A stretch of DNA of 64,000 nt from Allobosea sp. Tri-44 (GCF_004123845.1 NZ_NBDP01000007.1:496001-560000), one strand, 5' to 3'. Numbered from the stretch's first letter, positions 1-9,430 are shown. Made by a program: numbers and translations. The notes: generated from the sequence alone by a model not told the origin.

Positions 1-592
<592 letters not shown>

Positions 593-619
593 CTAACTGC
601 CCTTGCCACAGCAGGCAAA

Positions 620-634
620 TTGATACTTCTTCAA
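620..634. promoter_or_regulatory. Candidate LysR-type operator between dgdA and dgdR
   Basis: TTGA-N7-TCAA (TTGATACTTCTTCAA), an interrupted palindrome containing the T-N11-A core typical of LysR-family sites. It lies 30 bp upstream of the regulator start and 75 bp upstream of dgdA, in the divergent intergenic region. Its function is inferred from symmetry and position. Confidence 0.45.
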
Positions 635-664
635 TCCGGTATCGATTGATTTGATGGCGCACCG

Positions 665-1507
665 ATGCTCGACCTCGTATTGCTCAGGAACTTCGCCGTC
701 ATAGCGCGCACCGGCTCGATCAGCCTCGCCTCGCTCCAGATCGGGCGCACGCAGTCGGCGCTGAGCATGCAGATGCAGCGCCTCGAAGAGCTGGTCGGCC
801 ATTCGCTGCTGCATCGAAGCGGCTCCGGCGTGCACCTGACCACGGCGGGCCACAAATTCCTGGAGCAGGCCGAAGCCCTGCTTGCCGTCCATGATGAAGT
901 TCTCGCCGAGATGCGCGGGACGGGTCTCAAGGGCGCGTTGAACCTGGGCTGCCCCGAGGATTATTCGATCGCCTTCCTGCCGGACCTGCTGCGCGGCTTC
1001 TGCGCTCTGCACCCGGATGTCGAACTGCGCATGGTTTGCGCGCCGACATCGGAGCTGCGACCGCTGCTGCATCGCCGCCAGATCGAGATGGCGCTCGTCT
1101 CGCTCGCCGACGCCAGCAGCAAGGAGGTCATTCGGCAGGAACGCTTCGTCTGGGTCGCCAACGAGGCGCAGCCCGCGATACTCCACAGCACCAGCCTGCC
1201 TTTGGCATTGTCCGCGCCGATGACACTCGATCACCGGGCTGCCTGCGACGCGATGGAAGCGGTCGGCCGGCGCTACCGGATCGCCTGTGCCAGCAACAGC
1301 CTTGCCGGGCTGATCGCAATCGCCCGCTCCGGACATGCCATCAGCGTCCTGACCGAGACGGCCGTGCCGGCCGATCTCCATGTCGTACAGATTGGGCTAC
1401 CGCCGCTGCCCTCGATCGGCATCGCAGTGGAGTTCGCCGATCAGCGACCATCGGCGGCTTCGAAAGCCTTGGGCGAGCACATCAAGGCCGAGTTGCCAAG
1501 GCTTTGA
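665..1507 (+). CDS. dgdR: LysR-family transcriptional regulator, DgdR-like
   Basis: This 280-residue protein has an N-terminal winged helix-turn-helix (about residues 3-62; SISLASLQIGRTQSALSMQM and RLEELVGHSLLHRSGSGVHL) followed by a periplasmic-binding-protein-like effector domain (about 90-275). It diverges from dgdA, which suggests that it controls dialkylglycine decarboxylation and itself through the TTGA-N7-TCAA site between them. The length is normal for the family. The dgdR name rests on synteny and could be wrong if the neighbour has another substrate. Confidence 0.75.
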   Translation: MLDLVLLRNFAVIARTGSISLASLQIGRTQSALSMQMQRLEELVGHSLLHRSGSGVHLTTAGHKFLEQAEALLAVHDEVLAEMRGTGLKGALNLGCPEDYSIAFLPDLLRGFCALHPDVELRMVCAPTSELRPLLHRRQIEMALVSLADASSKEVIRQERFVWVANEAQPAILHSTSLPLALSAPMTLDHRAACDAMEAVGRRYRIACASNSLAGLIAIARSGHAISVLTETAVPADLHVVQIGLPPLPSIGIAVEFADQRPSAASKALGEHIKAELPRL

Positions 1508-1539
1508 GCCCGCCGATTGACAGCGCGCCACCAAAACTG

Positions 1540-1557
1540 ATTAACATGATAATTAAT
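1540..1557. promoter_or_regulatory. AT-rich palindrome upstream of the FAH-family gene
   Basis: ATTAA-N8-TTAAT inside an AT-rich island (about 1530-1565) that stands out sharply from the GC-rich surroundings. It lies 90-107 bp upstream of the FAH-family/hpaH pair. Such islands commonly hold the promoter and a MarR- or GntR-type operator. The cognate regulator is not identified, and the LysR gene just upstream is one candidate. Confidence 0.35.
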
Positions 1558-1646
1558 TGATATGGCGCAGCGCTCGTGGGCTTCGATCCAGAAGCCCTGA
1601 GAGCGGGCGCCATGCGTGAATTCAGCGGCTCATCGCCTCGCCAACC

Positions 1647-2528
1647 ATGAGGACGCGATCCTTGATCCCGAAGTTCGTCAGTTTCCGTCACGGCACTGAA
1701 GCGCGCTATGGCCTGATCGTTGCGAACGGCGTCGTCGACCTGTCTGCCCGGTATCGGACGCAATGGCCGACGCTGCAGCACGTCGTCGTCGACCAGGCTT
1801 TTGACATCCTGGCGGAGAAGGGCGCGGCGCTGGCTCCAGATCTGCCGCTCGAAGGCCTTCGCTACGAGATTCCGACCCTCGCGCCCGAGAAGATCATCTG
1901 CGTCGGGGTGAACTTTCCCGACCGCAACGCCGAGTACAAGGATGGGCAGGAAGCGCCTCCGAATCCGTCGCTGTTTCCGCGGTTCCTGCGCTCGTTCACA
2001 GCCCATGAGCAGCCGCTGATCAGGCCGCCGGAGAGCGAGCAGCTCGACTATGAGGGCGAGATCGCGATCGTGATCGGCAAGGCGGGACGCCGCATCGCCG
2101 AGCGCGACGCACTCGGTCACATCGCGGCGCTGACGCTGTCGAACGAAGGAACACTCCGCGACTGGGTGCGCCACGCCAAGTTCAACGTCACCCAGGGCAA
2201 GAACTTCGATCGCTCCGGCTCGATCGGTCCCTGGTTGGTGCCCTTCACCGACGAGGCGCAGATCGCCGACATCGCCTTGACCACCAAGGTCAATGGCGAA
2301 TTGCGCCAAAGCGACCGGACCAGCCGCATGATCTTCTCGTTCAGGAAGATCATCAGCTACATCTCGACCTTCACCACGCTCGTCCCGGGCGACATTCTGA
2401 TCACCGGCACACCGACCGGCGCAGGCGCCCGCTTCGACCCGCCGATCTGGCTGAAGCCCGGCGATGTCGTCGAGGTCGAGGCAGAGGGCATCGGCCTGCT
2501 CCGAAACACCATCTCCGACGAGGCCTGA
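1647..2528 (+). CDS. Fumarylacetoacetate hydrolase family protein (probable OPET decarboxylase / HHDD isomerase type)
   Basis: The protein has 293 residues and a C-terminal FAH fold. Visible family landmarks are VGVNFPDRNAEY, the acidic metal-binding pair in DYEGEIAIVIGK, the region SNEGTLRDW, SGSIGPWLV, and near the end ILITGTPTGAGARFDPPIWL and PGDVVEVEAEGIG. FAH-family members include the HpaG/HpcE enzyme that decarboxylates and isomerises carboxymethyl-hydroxymuconate derivatives. The next gene, 3 bp downstream, encodes the following enzyme of that route (HpaH), which makes a homoprotocatechuate-type role the best guess. FAH enzymes are functionally diverse (ureidoglycolate lyase, acylpyruvase), so the substrate is not proven. 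The first ATG was used. No clear ribosome-binding site precedes it, so the start is uncertain. Confidence 0.8.
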   Translation: MRTRSLIPKFVSFRHGTEARYGLIVANGVVDLSARYRTQWPTLQHVVVDQAFDILAEKGAALAPDLPLEGLRYEIPTLAPEKIICVGVNFPDRNAEYKDGQEAPPNPSLFPRFLRSFTAHEQPLIRPPESEQLDYEGEIAIVIGKAGRRIAERDALGHIAALTLSNEGTLRDWVRHAKFNVTQGKNFDRSGSIGPWLVPFTDEAQIADIALTTKVNGELRQSDRTSRMIFSFRKIISYISTFTTLVPGDILITGTPTGAGARFDPPIWLKPGDVVEVEAEGIGLLRNTISDEA

Positions 2529-2531
2529 GCG

Positions 2532-3335
2532 ATGCTGTCCGCCGACGAGATCTCCGCTGCCGCCCTCAGCCTCGACGAGGCCGAGAGGACACGCCAGCAG
2601 ACCGGCCTGATGTCGCTGCGCTTTCCGCAGATGACGATGGATGACGCCTATGCGGTCCAGGCCGCCTGGGTCGAGCGCAAGCGCGCTGCCGGCCGCACGA
2701 TCATCGGCTGGAAGATCGGCCTGACCTCGAAGGCAATGCAGTACGCGCTCGAAATCGACACGCCCGATTCCGGCGTGCTCTTCGACGATATGCGCTTCGA
2801 CGACGGCAGCAACGTCCCCAAGGACCGCTTCATCCAGCCGCGCATCGAGGCCGAGATCGCCTTCGTCATGAAGGCTGACCTGAACGGGCCGGATGTCACG
2901 GTCTTCGATGTCCTGAACGCGACGGACTACGTCGTTCCGGCGCTCGAGATTCTCGACACGCGGATCCTGCGCGTCGACCCGCAGACGAAGAAGGCCCGCA
3001 CCATCGTCGATACGATCTCGGACAATGCCGCCAATGCCGGCATCGTCACCGGTGGGCGCGCGAAGCGCCCCGATCAGGTCGATCTGCGCTGGGTCGGCGC
3101 CATCGTCTCGCGCAACGGCCAGGTCGAGGAGACCGGCCTCGGAGCCGGCGTGCTCAACCATCCGGCGCGCGGCATCGCCTGGCTGGCGAACCGGCTCGCG
3201 AGCTATGGCGGTCAGATCAAGGCGGGGCAGATCGTGCTGGCGGGATCCTTCATCCGCCCCGTCGAAGCCCGCCATGGCGACACGATCACGGCCGATTACG
3301 GCCCGCTCGGCACCGTGAGCTGCTTCTTCGAGTGA
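2532..3335 (+). CDS. hpaH: 2-oxo-hepta-4-ene-1,7-dioate hydratase
   Basis: This 267-residue enzyme of the HpaH/MhpD hydratase family adds water to 2-oxo-hept-3/4-ene-1,7-dioate in homoprotocatechuate meta-cleavage. The length matches HpaH. Seen in the sequence: [14 protein letters not shown] near residue 58, the metal-binding acidic motif RIEAEIAFV near 105, [12 protein letters not shown] near 137, [10 protein letters not shown] near 160 and the C-terminal [20 protein letters not shown]. It is transcribed with the FAH-family gene. The ring-cleavage dioxygenase, semialdehyde dehydrogenase and aldolase of the pathway are not in the window. Confidence 0.88.
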   Translation: MLSADEISAAALSLDEAERTRQQTGLMSLRFPQMTMDDAYAVQAAWVERKRAAGRTIIGWKIGLTSKAMQYALEIDTPDSGVLFDDMRFDDGSNVPKDRFIQPRIEAEIAFVMKADLNGPDVTVFDVLNATDYVVPALEILDTRILRVDPQTKKARTIVDTISDNAANAGIVTGGRAKRPDQVDLRWVGAIVSRNGQVEETGLGAGVLNHPARGIAWLANRLASYGGQIKAGQIVLAGSFIRPVEARHGDTITADYGPLGTVSCFFE

Positions 3336-3378
3336 GCGCGCGCTGCGGCTCGGCGGGCAGAAGGGCCTGAGCCCAGGG

Positions 3379-4164
3379 TCACACGAAAGCGAGCGGCCGG
3401 CCGCCGTCTGGATGGGGCATCACGCCGACCTCGATGCCATAGATCGCACGCAGGATATCGGGCCGTACGATCTCCTCGGGCGTGCCCCGCGCCACCAGCC
3501 GGCCGGAGTGGAGCGCGACGATCTCGTCACAGAAGCGGGCGGCCATGTTGACGTCGTGCAGCACGACAACGATGCCGAGACCCGCCTGATGCGAGAACTG
3601 CCGCACCAGCGTCAGCACCTCGACCTGATGGGAGAGATCGAGTGCCGCGATCGGCTCGTCGAGCAGGAGGCATTGCGCATCCTGCGCGACGAGCATCGCC
3701 AGCCAGGCGCGCTGACGCTCGCCGCCCGAGAGGCTGTCGGCCAGGCGATCGGCGAAGGGCTCGATATCGGTCAGCGCCATTGCCTGCGCGACCTTGTCGC
3801 GGTCGCGCTGCCCGAAGCGGCCAAGTGCGCCGTGCCAGGGATAGCGGCCGAGCGCGACCAACTCCTTCACCAGCATCCCGGCCGCAGGCGGCGTCTGCTG
3901 CGGCAGGTAGGCGAGCTTGCGGGCGAAGGCGCGATTGTCCCAGCTCTCGATCGGGCGGCCGGCGAAGCGCAAGGTCCCGCGCGATGGCCGCTGCTGGCGC
4001 GCCAACAGCTTCAGCAACGTCGACTTGCCCGAGCCGTTATGGCCGAGGATGCCGATCACCTTGCCTGCATCGAGATCGAGCGTCAGCGGCTCGAGCAGAA
4101 CGCGGTCGCCGACCGAGAAGCCGACGCCCTCAAGCGCGAAAAGCGGCTCGGTCTCGTCAGCCAT
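3379..4164 (-). CDS. fhuC: Fe3+-hydroxamate ABC transporter ATP-binding protein FhuC
   Basis: A 261-residue cytoplasmic ATPase of the iron-siderophore/B12 ABC family. It has Walker A GHNGSGKST (residues 41-49), Q-loop in LAYLPQQTPPAAG, signature LSGGERQR near 145, Walker B CLLLDEPIAALDL and switch histidine in VVVLHDVN. It energises uptake of ferric hydroxamates from the periplasm. Its start overlaps the end of fhuB by 8 bp, and it is the last gene of the receptor-fhuD-fhuB-fhuC unit. It converges on hpaH with a 43-bp gap that contains only a weak GGGC-CTGA-GCCC hairpin. Confidence 0.93.
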   Translation of the reverse strand: MADETEPLFALEGVGFSVGDRVLLEPLTLDLDAGKVIGILGHNGSGKSTLLKLLARQQRPSRGTLRFAGRPIESWDNRAFARKLAYLPQQTPPAAGMLVKELVALGRYPWHGALGRFGQRDRDKVAQAMALTDIEPFADRLADSLSGGERQRAWLAMLVAQDAQCLLLDEPIAALDLSHQVEVLTLVRQFSHQAGLGIVVVLHDVNMAARFCDEIVALHSGRLVARGTPEEIVRPDILRAIYGIEVGVMPHPDGGRPLAFV

Positions 4165-6154
4165 GCCGGTTCCCTGTGCGGTTCAAGAGCCAGATCAGAT
4201 AGGGCCCGCCGATCAGCGCCGCAAACAGCCCGGTCGGCACCTGATAAGGGAAAGCGACCAGCCGCGCGAGCCAGTCGGCGAGGATCATCACGCCGCAACC
4301 GATCAGAGCCGAGGCGGCAAGTTGGTCGCGGCCGCGCGCAAAGCCCGCGAGACGCGCCAAGTGCGGCGCGATCAGCCCGACCAGGCTGAGCGGCCCGGTC
4401 AGCAACGACGCGACCGCCGTCGCCAGGGCCGCAACGGCGGCGAGAATGAGGCGGCTGCGTTCGACACCAAGGCCGAGGCCGCGGCTGGTCGCCTCGCCGA
4501 GCGGCATCAGATCGAGCCAGCGTACCGCGAGGAAGAGCGGCGCGATCAGGACGAGACAGCCGATCAGGCCAATCCAGACCTCGATCTCGCCGGCGCGATT
4601 GGTCGAGCCTGACAGCCAGGTCAGCAGCACATAAGCGCGAAGGTCGCCTTTCGCGAGCGCGGTCGAGACCAGCGCCATGCAGAGCGCACCCATGGCGATG
4701 CCGGCCAGCAGCAGGCGTTGCGAGCCGATGCCGGGACGGCCCGCCAGCACCAGCATGACGAGGAGCACGGTGAGCGAGCCGCCGGCGATGCCGGCGAGCA
4801 TGGAGAACGGGCTGAACGGCAGCAACGCAAGCGCGAGTGTCAGCCCGACCCCGCCACCAGCGCTGACGCCGAGCACTTCCGGCCCGGCCAGTGGATTGGC
4901 GGTGAGGCGCTGCATCAGGCAGCCGGCGGCGCCCAGCAAGGCGCCGGCCGCGCCGGCGGCAACGAGGCGCGGCCCGCGGAAGGGCAGCAGGTCGATGAAG
5001 AGCGCACCGGTCGCCAGCCCCCAGCCCTGCGGCCCGCGTCCAAAGACAAGGCCGAGCATGGCGACGATCGCTATCGCCGCCGCGAGGATGGCGAGCGCCG
5101 GTAATGGCCATGCGATGCGGCGCGTCAGGGCCATCGCATCGACGATCTGCGCCGGCGAGGCGGGAGGCACGCGGCGCATCAGCCAGAGCAGCAGCGGCCC
5201 GCCGAACAAAGCGGTGGCGGCGCCGGTCGGAGCAAAGTCGTTGAAACCGGAACCCAGCAACTGCACCGCACTGTCGGTGATCGAGAGCAGGAGCGCGCCC
5301 AGCGCCGGCGCCGCCAGCAGCAGCTGGCGTTGCGTGCGCGCGCCGAATTCGCGTGCCAGTGTCGGCGCGGCGAGGCCGACGAAGCCGATGATGCCGACCT
5401 CGGCGGTGACGCTGGCCGCGAGCCAGACCGCGACGCCGAGGACGGCGAAGCGTACGGCGTGCAGAGCAAGGCCAAGACCCCGGGCGACATCGTCGCCGAG
5501 ACTGAGCAGGTCGAGCGGGCGCAGCAGCAGTGCTGCGGCAATGCCGCCCAGCAGCAGGCGCGGACCGAGCGACAGCGCGGCATCCCAGCTCTGCTGATTG
5601 AGCGAGCCGGCGCCCCAGATGAAAAGCGAGAGCACGTAATCGCCCTTGGCGAGGATGACGGTCGCGCTGAGCGCTGCCGCGATCAGCGAGACGACCATGC
5701 CGGAAAGGATCACCGTCATCGGATCGAGCCCGCGCCGCCAGCTGAGGCTGAGCACCAGCGTGACTGCAGCAACGGCACCCGCCAGCGCGACACCTTCGCG
5801 CGAAAAGGCGATCAGGATCGGGGCGTAGGCGGTCGCGGCGGTCAAAGCGAGCTGCGCGCCGGAGACGACACCAAGCGTCGAGGCGTCCGCGACGGGGTTA
5901 CGCAGGACGCGCTGCAGCAAGACGCCAGCGAGGCCGAGCGCCGCGCCGCAGATCAGGGCGGTGACGCTGCGTGGCACCAGGCTGTGCCAAAGGAGGATGG
6001 CTTGAAGCGACCGGGCGAGCTCGCCCGAAGTCGGCAGCGGCGGGCGTGTCGCTACCACAGCGGCAAAGAGCACTGCAGCCACCAGTGCGGCGAGGAACCA
6101 GAGGCCGAGATCGCGATGCGGCAGCCGTCGCAGCGGCAGGGCAGCGTCAGCCAC
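4157..6154 (-). CDS. fhuB: Fe3+-hydroxamate ABC transporter permease FhuB (two fused FecCD halves)
   Basis: This 665-residue inner-membrane permease has two homologous FecCD halves in one chain, about residues 15-330 and 345-660. That duplication is the hallmark of FhuB, since most relatives are single-domain dimers. Both halves carry the helix pattern and the conserved cytoplasmic glycine-rich loop (LAAPTLAREFG in the first half, LIAPHLARLAG in the second). The E. coli protein is about 660 residues, so this one is full length. It overlaps fhuD upstream by 8 bp and fhuC downstream by 8 bp, implying translational coupling. Confidence 0.94.
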   Translation of the reverse strand: MADAALPLRRLPHRDLGLWFLAALVAAVLFAAVVATRPPLPTSGELARSLQAILLWHSLVPRSVTALICGAALGLAGVLLQRVLRNPVADASTLGVVSGAQLALTAATAYAPILIAFSREGVALAGAVAAVTLVLSLSWRRGLDPMTVILSGMVVSLIAAALSATVILAKGDYVLSLFIWGAGSLNQQSWDAALSLGPRLLLGGIAAALLLRPLDLLSLGDDVARGLGLALHAVRFAVLGVAVWLAASVTAEVGIIGFVGLAAPTLAREFGARTQRQLLLAAPALGALLLSITDSAVQLLGSGFNDFAPTGAATALFGGPLLLWLMRRVPPASPAQIVDAMALTRRIAWPLPALAILAAAIAIVAMLGLVFGRGPQGWGLATGALFIDLLPFRGPRLVAAGAAGALLGAAGCLMQRLTANPLAGPEVLGVSAGGGVGLTLALALLPFSPFSMLAGIAGGSLTVLLVMLVLAGRPGIGSQRLLLAGIAMGALCMALVSTALAKGDLRAYVLLTWLSGSTNRAGEIEVWIGLIGCLVLIAPLFLAVRWLDLMPLGEATSRGLGLGVERSRLILAAVAALATAVASLLTGPLSLVGLIAPHLARLAGFARGRDQLAASALIGCGVMILADWLARLVAFPYQVPTGLFAALIGGPYLIWLLNRTGNRHG

Positions 6155-7037
6155 GGCTCGCCTCCGCCGCCAGCAGTGCTTTGGTCAGGAGCCGGGCGAA
6201 CCGCCGCGCTGCCGGCAGGCCGCCATAGGGATTGATCGAGGCGAGCCGTAGCAATCGGCCCTCGCGCAGATTGGGCAAGGCATTCCAGAAGGCGCTCCTC
6301 GCGAGCACCTCCAATGCTCCGGGCGGGACCGGCGGGATCAAGGCGATCCAGGCGTCCGGCACACGCACCAGCGCCTCGAGGCCGATCGGCGCCATGGCGG
6401 AATAGCTGGTATCGTCGGTCCAAGCATTGGCGAGGCCGAGCCGCTTCAGCACCTCGCCGAACATGCTGTCGGCGCCGAAGACGCGGAAATGCCTGGCATC
6501 GCCGAGGTTGACGGGGATCACCGGGCGCGCCGCATACGGCTTCAGGCGTTCGCGCAGGAGAGCGAACTCGGCTTCGGTCTCGGCGAGATAGCGCTCGGCG
6601 ACGCCAACAATGCCGAGACGCTCGCCGATATTGCGCATCATCACTGCCGCCGGCTCGAAGGGTGGCCGGCCCGGCGCATAGATCGAGAAACGTTCCACCG
6701 GCGCGATCCGCAGCAGCCGCGGCTCCGAGCTGGCATAGAAGCTCGACGAATAGATCAGCTCCGGCCGGGAAAGCAGCAACAGCTCGAAATTGACCGTGCC
6801 GCGCAGGCCGAGATCGGTGACCGTTCCCGGCACCTGCGGCTCGACTGCGACCTCGCGGAACTGCAGGAGCTCCGGGGCGCCGACGGGGGCTATGCCGAGC
6901 GCGAGCAGGGTCTCCAGTACCGACCAGTCGACGGTCGCGATGCGAAGACCCGCCGCCTGCGCCGGTCGCGACAGGGCTGCCGCCGCCAGGATGGCAAGCG
7001 TGGAGCGTCGGGTCGGGAACGCCATCGGGTCGGTCAT
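6147..7037 (-). CDS. fhuD: Periplasmic ferric-siderophore-binding protein FhuD
   Basis: A 296-residue class III binding protein that delivers ferric hydroxamate siderophores to FhuB. The N-terminus has a twin-arginine-type signal (FPTRRSTLAILAAAALS, about residues 7-23) ending near PAQAA. RIATVDWSVLETLLALGIAP and LLLLSRPELIYSS are typical of the first lobe, joined to the second by a long helix. It sits 66 bp downstream of the TonB receptor gene, across a strong hairpin, and overlaps fhuB. A second in-frame ATG at 7025 is an alternative start. The exact siderophore cannot be read from sequence. Confidence 0.88.
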   Translation of the reverse strand: MTDPMAFPTRRSTLAILAAAALSRPAQAAGLRIATVDWSVLETLLALGIAPVGAPELLQFREVAVEPQVPGTVTDLGLRGTVNFELLLLSRPELIYSSSFYASSEPRLLRIAPVERFSIYAPGRPPFEPAAVMMRNIGERLGIVGVAERYLAETEAEFALLRERLKPYAARPVIPVNLGDARHFRVFGADSMFGEVLKRLGLANAWTDDTSYSAMAPIGLEALVRVPDAWIALIPPVPPGALEVLARSAFWNALPNLREGRLLRLASINPYGGLPAARRFARLLTKALLAAEASRG

Positions 7038-7056
7038 ATCAACGGTCTATCACAGG

Positions 7057-7086
7057 CGAAGGCCGCAGCAGGCGCTGCAGCCTTCG
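7057..7086 (-). terminator. Intercistronic hairpin between the TonB receptor gene and fhuD
   Basis: A 13-bp inverted repeat (CGAAGGCYGCAGC with its complement) around a 4-base loop. On the transcribed minus strand the only imperfection is one T-G wobble. No U-run follows, so it is more likely a partial terminator or 3'-end stabiliser that keeps receptor mRNA above fhuDBC levels than a full terminator. Confidence 0.5.
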
Positions 7087-7103
7087 TACCGGGTGCGATG
7101 CCT

Positions 7104-9302
7104 CTACCAGCGATAATTGGCCGAGACGGTGACGGTGCGGGCATCGCCATAACCGCAACCGGACTGGCCGTTGCAGCTCTTCACATAGGCCTTGTCGAAC
7201 AGGTTGGTGACGTTGAGCGCCATACCCCAATTGCCGATCTGGTAGCGGATCGCGGCATCGACCAAGGTCGCCGACGGCACCTTCAGCGTGTTCTCGGGAT
7301 TGGCATAGGAGCTGCCGACATAGCGCACGCCGGCACCGAGCCCGACGCCTTTCAAGAAGCCTTCGGGCACGGTGTAGTCGAGCCAAGCCGAGGCGGTGAC
7401 CTCGGGCACGACGACCGGCGTCCTGCCGACCAGCAGCGGGCGCGTGTCCTTGGTCGTCTTCAGGTCGAAGGCGGTGAAGGAGGCGAGCACCTTCAGGTCC
7501 TTGGTGATATTGGCCTTGGCCTCGAACTCGACGCCGCGCGAGGTGACCTCGCCGAGCTGCTGCTGGGCGAACGGGTTGAGCGTGGTCGGCGCCGGATTCA
7601 GCACGTTCTGCTTGGTGATCTGGAAGACCGAGGCGGTGAACAGCGCGTCCATGAAGGTCGGCTTGTACTTCACGCCGGCCTCGAACTGCCGGCCTTCTTC
7701 CGGACGGAAGGGCTGGCCGGGACCGCCGAGCAGATTGGGCACGGCGTCGAAGACCGGGGTAAAGAAGGTCGCGGCGCTGACATAGGGGGTGAGCCCGTTG
7801 GCGAACTCGTAGCCGAGGCCGGCGCGGCCGCTCCAGGAGGCCTCCTTCTTCTCGTAGGTCGGCGAGAACAGCAGGCCGGCGGGGCTGACCGACTTCTTGT
7901 CGACATAGTCGTAGCGGCCGTTCAGCGTCAGCAGGAAGCCGCCGCCGAAGCGGATCTGGTCCTGGGCGTAGAAGCCGATCTGATGGTGCTTCAGGTTCTG
8001 GTTGAGGTAGACGCCGGTGGGGCCCTGTTGTGCCCCATAGGCGGGATTGGTGACGCTGATCGTGTTCGCGCCGCCCGAAGCCTGGGTGTGGTCGATGTTG
8101 AAGTACTTATAGTCGATGCCGAAGAGCAGCGAGTGCTCGAGCGGCCCGGTGACGACCTTGCCGTCGATGCGGTTGTCGACGGTGAAGGTGTTGACCCGCG
8201 TCCGCTCCTGGAAACCGATGCGGTAGAGCTGGTAGTCGGGCCCGAGCGGCTGCAGACGATCGCCGAAGGGCGCATCAGGGCCGGCATAGCCGAAGCCGTA
8301 AGGGCCGAGCTGCGAGCCCGTCATCACGCCGTAGCGCAGGTTCTGGGTGAAGTTCCAGTTATTGGCGAACTGGTGCTGGAACTCATAGCCGAGCAGCGTC
8401 TCGGTGCGCTGCTGATCGTCGATCGCTGGCTCGCCGAGGAAGGCCTTGCGCCGGATCTTGCCGAAGGGCGCGTTCACCACCGTGCCGACATAGGGCAGGA
8501 AGCCGCCGCCGACATGGATCTGGTCGAGCGCCGAATAGACGCCATAGGCGGTGATGCGGGTGGCGCCGGTCGGCTGATAGGTGATCTGCGGCATGATCGT
8601 GCCGCGGAAATCCTTGGCGACATCGGTATACTGGTCGCCGCCGGAGAGCTTGCCGGTCAGGCGCGTGCTCCAGACCCCCTGCTTGTCGCTGAGGCCGACG
8701 TCGATGCCGAGATAGGCGTTGCCGAAATTGTTGATGCCGGCCTCGACATAACCGAAATTCCTGGCCGTAGGGCGCTTGCTGACGAGATTGACGATGCCGC
8801 CGGGTGTGGAGCCGCCATAGAGCACCGAGGCCGGGCCTTTCAGCACCTCGACGCGTTCGAGCAGGAACGGGCTGATCTGGAAGCCGCCGAAGCCGTAGCC
8901 ATAGAGCTGCTGCCCGTCCATGAAGACGCCGGTCTGCGTCGCCTGGAAGCCGCGGATGAAGATCCAGTCGGTGTCGGGATCGGGACCGAAGGCCTGGGCG
9001 GCGACACCGGCGGTGTAACGCAACGCCTCGTCGACCTTGAGAGCCTTCCGATCGTCGATCTCGTCGCGGCCGAGCACCGAGACCGATTGCGGGATCGCGG
9101 TGATCGGTGTGTTCGCTTTCGAGCCGGCGGTCGAGCGCGTCGCGACATAGCCGTTCACCGGCCCGGTGGCACTGCCCTCGCCCTCAACCGTGATCGTGTC
9201 GAGCTGGACTGTCTGAGCAGGTTGCCCCTGAGCCCATGCCGCCCCGGCACAAAGCAGAGCGATGGATGCAGTCGAGCCAAGAAGAATCTTAGTCTTCATC
9301 AT
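7104..9302 (-). CDS. TonB-dependent siderophore receptor (FhuA/FoxA-like)
   Basis: An outer-membrane receptor of about 732 residues. It has a signal peptide (MMKTKILLGSTASIALLCAG...AWAQ), a TonB-box-like stretch (LDTITVEGEG) and a plug domain with ITAIPQSVSVLGRDEIDDRK, WIFIRGF and the VEVLKGPASVLYG-GSTPGGIVNLVSKRPT landmark. A 22-strand barrel follows and ends in an aromatic residue (NYRW). The ferrichrome/ferrioxamine-type subfamily is suggested by the linked fhuDBC genes. The start was placed at the MMKTK pair because upstream in-frame ATGs would give a non-signal extension; 9299 is equally possible. An Irr-like box lies 63 bp upstream, pointing to iron control. Confidence 0.92.
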   Translation of the reverse strand: MMKTKILLGSTASIALLCAGAAWAQGQPAQTVQLDTITVEGEGSATGPVNGYVATRSTAGSKANTPITAIPQSVSVLGRDEIDDRKALKVDEALRYTAGVAAQAFGPDPDTDWIFIRGFQATQTGVFMDGQQLYGYGFGGFQISPFLLERVEVLKGPASVLYGGSTPGGIVNLVSKRPTARNFGYVEAGINNFGNAYLGIDVGLSDKQGVWSTRLTGKLSGGDQYTDVAKDFRGTIMPQITYQPTGATRITAYGVYSALDQIHVGGGFLPYVGTVVNAPFGKIRRKAFLGEPAIDDQQRTETLLGYEFQHQFANNWNFTQNLRYGVMTGSQLGPYGFGYAGPDAPFGDRLQPLGPDYQLYRIGFQERTRVNTFTVDNRIDGKVVTGPLEHSLLFGIDYKYFNIDHTQASGGANTISVTNPAYGAQQGPTGVYLNQNLKHHQIGFYAQDQIRFGGGFLLTLNGRYDYVDKKSVSPAGLLFSPTYEKKEASWSGRAGLGYEFANGLTPYVSAATFFTPVFDAVPNLLGGPGQPFRPEEGRQFEAGVKYKPTFMDALFTASVFQITKQNVLNPAPTTLNPFAQQQLGEVTSRGVEFEAKANITKDLKVLASFTAFDLKTTKDTRPLLVGRTPVVVPEVTASAWLDYTVPEGFLKGVGLGAGVRYVGSSYANPENTLKVPSATLVDAAIRYQIGNWGMALNVTNLFDKAYVKSCNGQSGCGYGDARTVTVSANYRW

Positions 9303-9364
9303 TCGGGAGTAGCACATTCTCAATCTCAGCCCCAACAATTGCCACTACTTCAGAATTGATCAAA

Positions 9365-9381
9365 TTTAGAACTGTTCAAAA
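9365..9381. promoter_or_regulatory. Irr-box (iron control element)-like operator
   Basis: TTTAGAACTGTTCAAAA differs at one palindromic position from the TTTAGAA-N3-TTCTAAA pattern bound by Irr in Rhizobiales. It is 63 bp upstream of the TonB receptor start, where it would control the receptor and fhuDBC. The sequence match is seen directly; binding by Irr is inferred. Confidence 0.6.
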
Positions 9382-9412
9382 GCGGCGCTCAGCTTTCCGT
9401 TGGGCAATATCA

Positions 9413-9426
9413 GTATCGCGCGATAC
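9413..9426. promoter_or_regulatory. 14-bp perfect palindrome in the receptor/AraC intergenic region
   Basis: GTATCGCGCGATAC is self-complementary over its full length. It lies between the Irr-like box and the AraC-type direct repeat, roughly midway between the divergent genes. No cognate regulator is recognised. Confidence 0.3.
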
Positions 9427-9430
9427 GGGA

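Noticed and set aside
3362..3373. GGGC-CTGA-GCCC hairpin between hpaH and fhuC
   Set aside because: A four-base-pair stem without a T-run occurs often by chance in this GC-rich sequence.
6489..9359. A 956-codon open frame on the plus strand opposite the TonB receptor
   Set aside because: It is antisense to a well-supported receptor gene. Its translation is Arg/Ala/Glu/Gly-rich without domains, as expected from codon bias in high-GC DNA.
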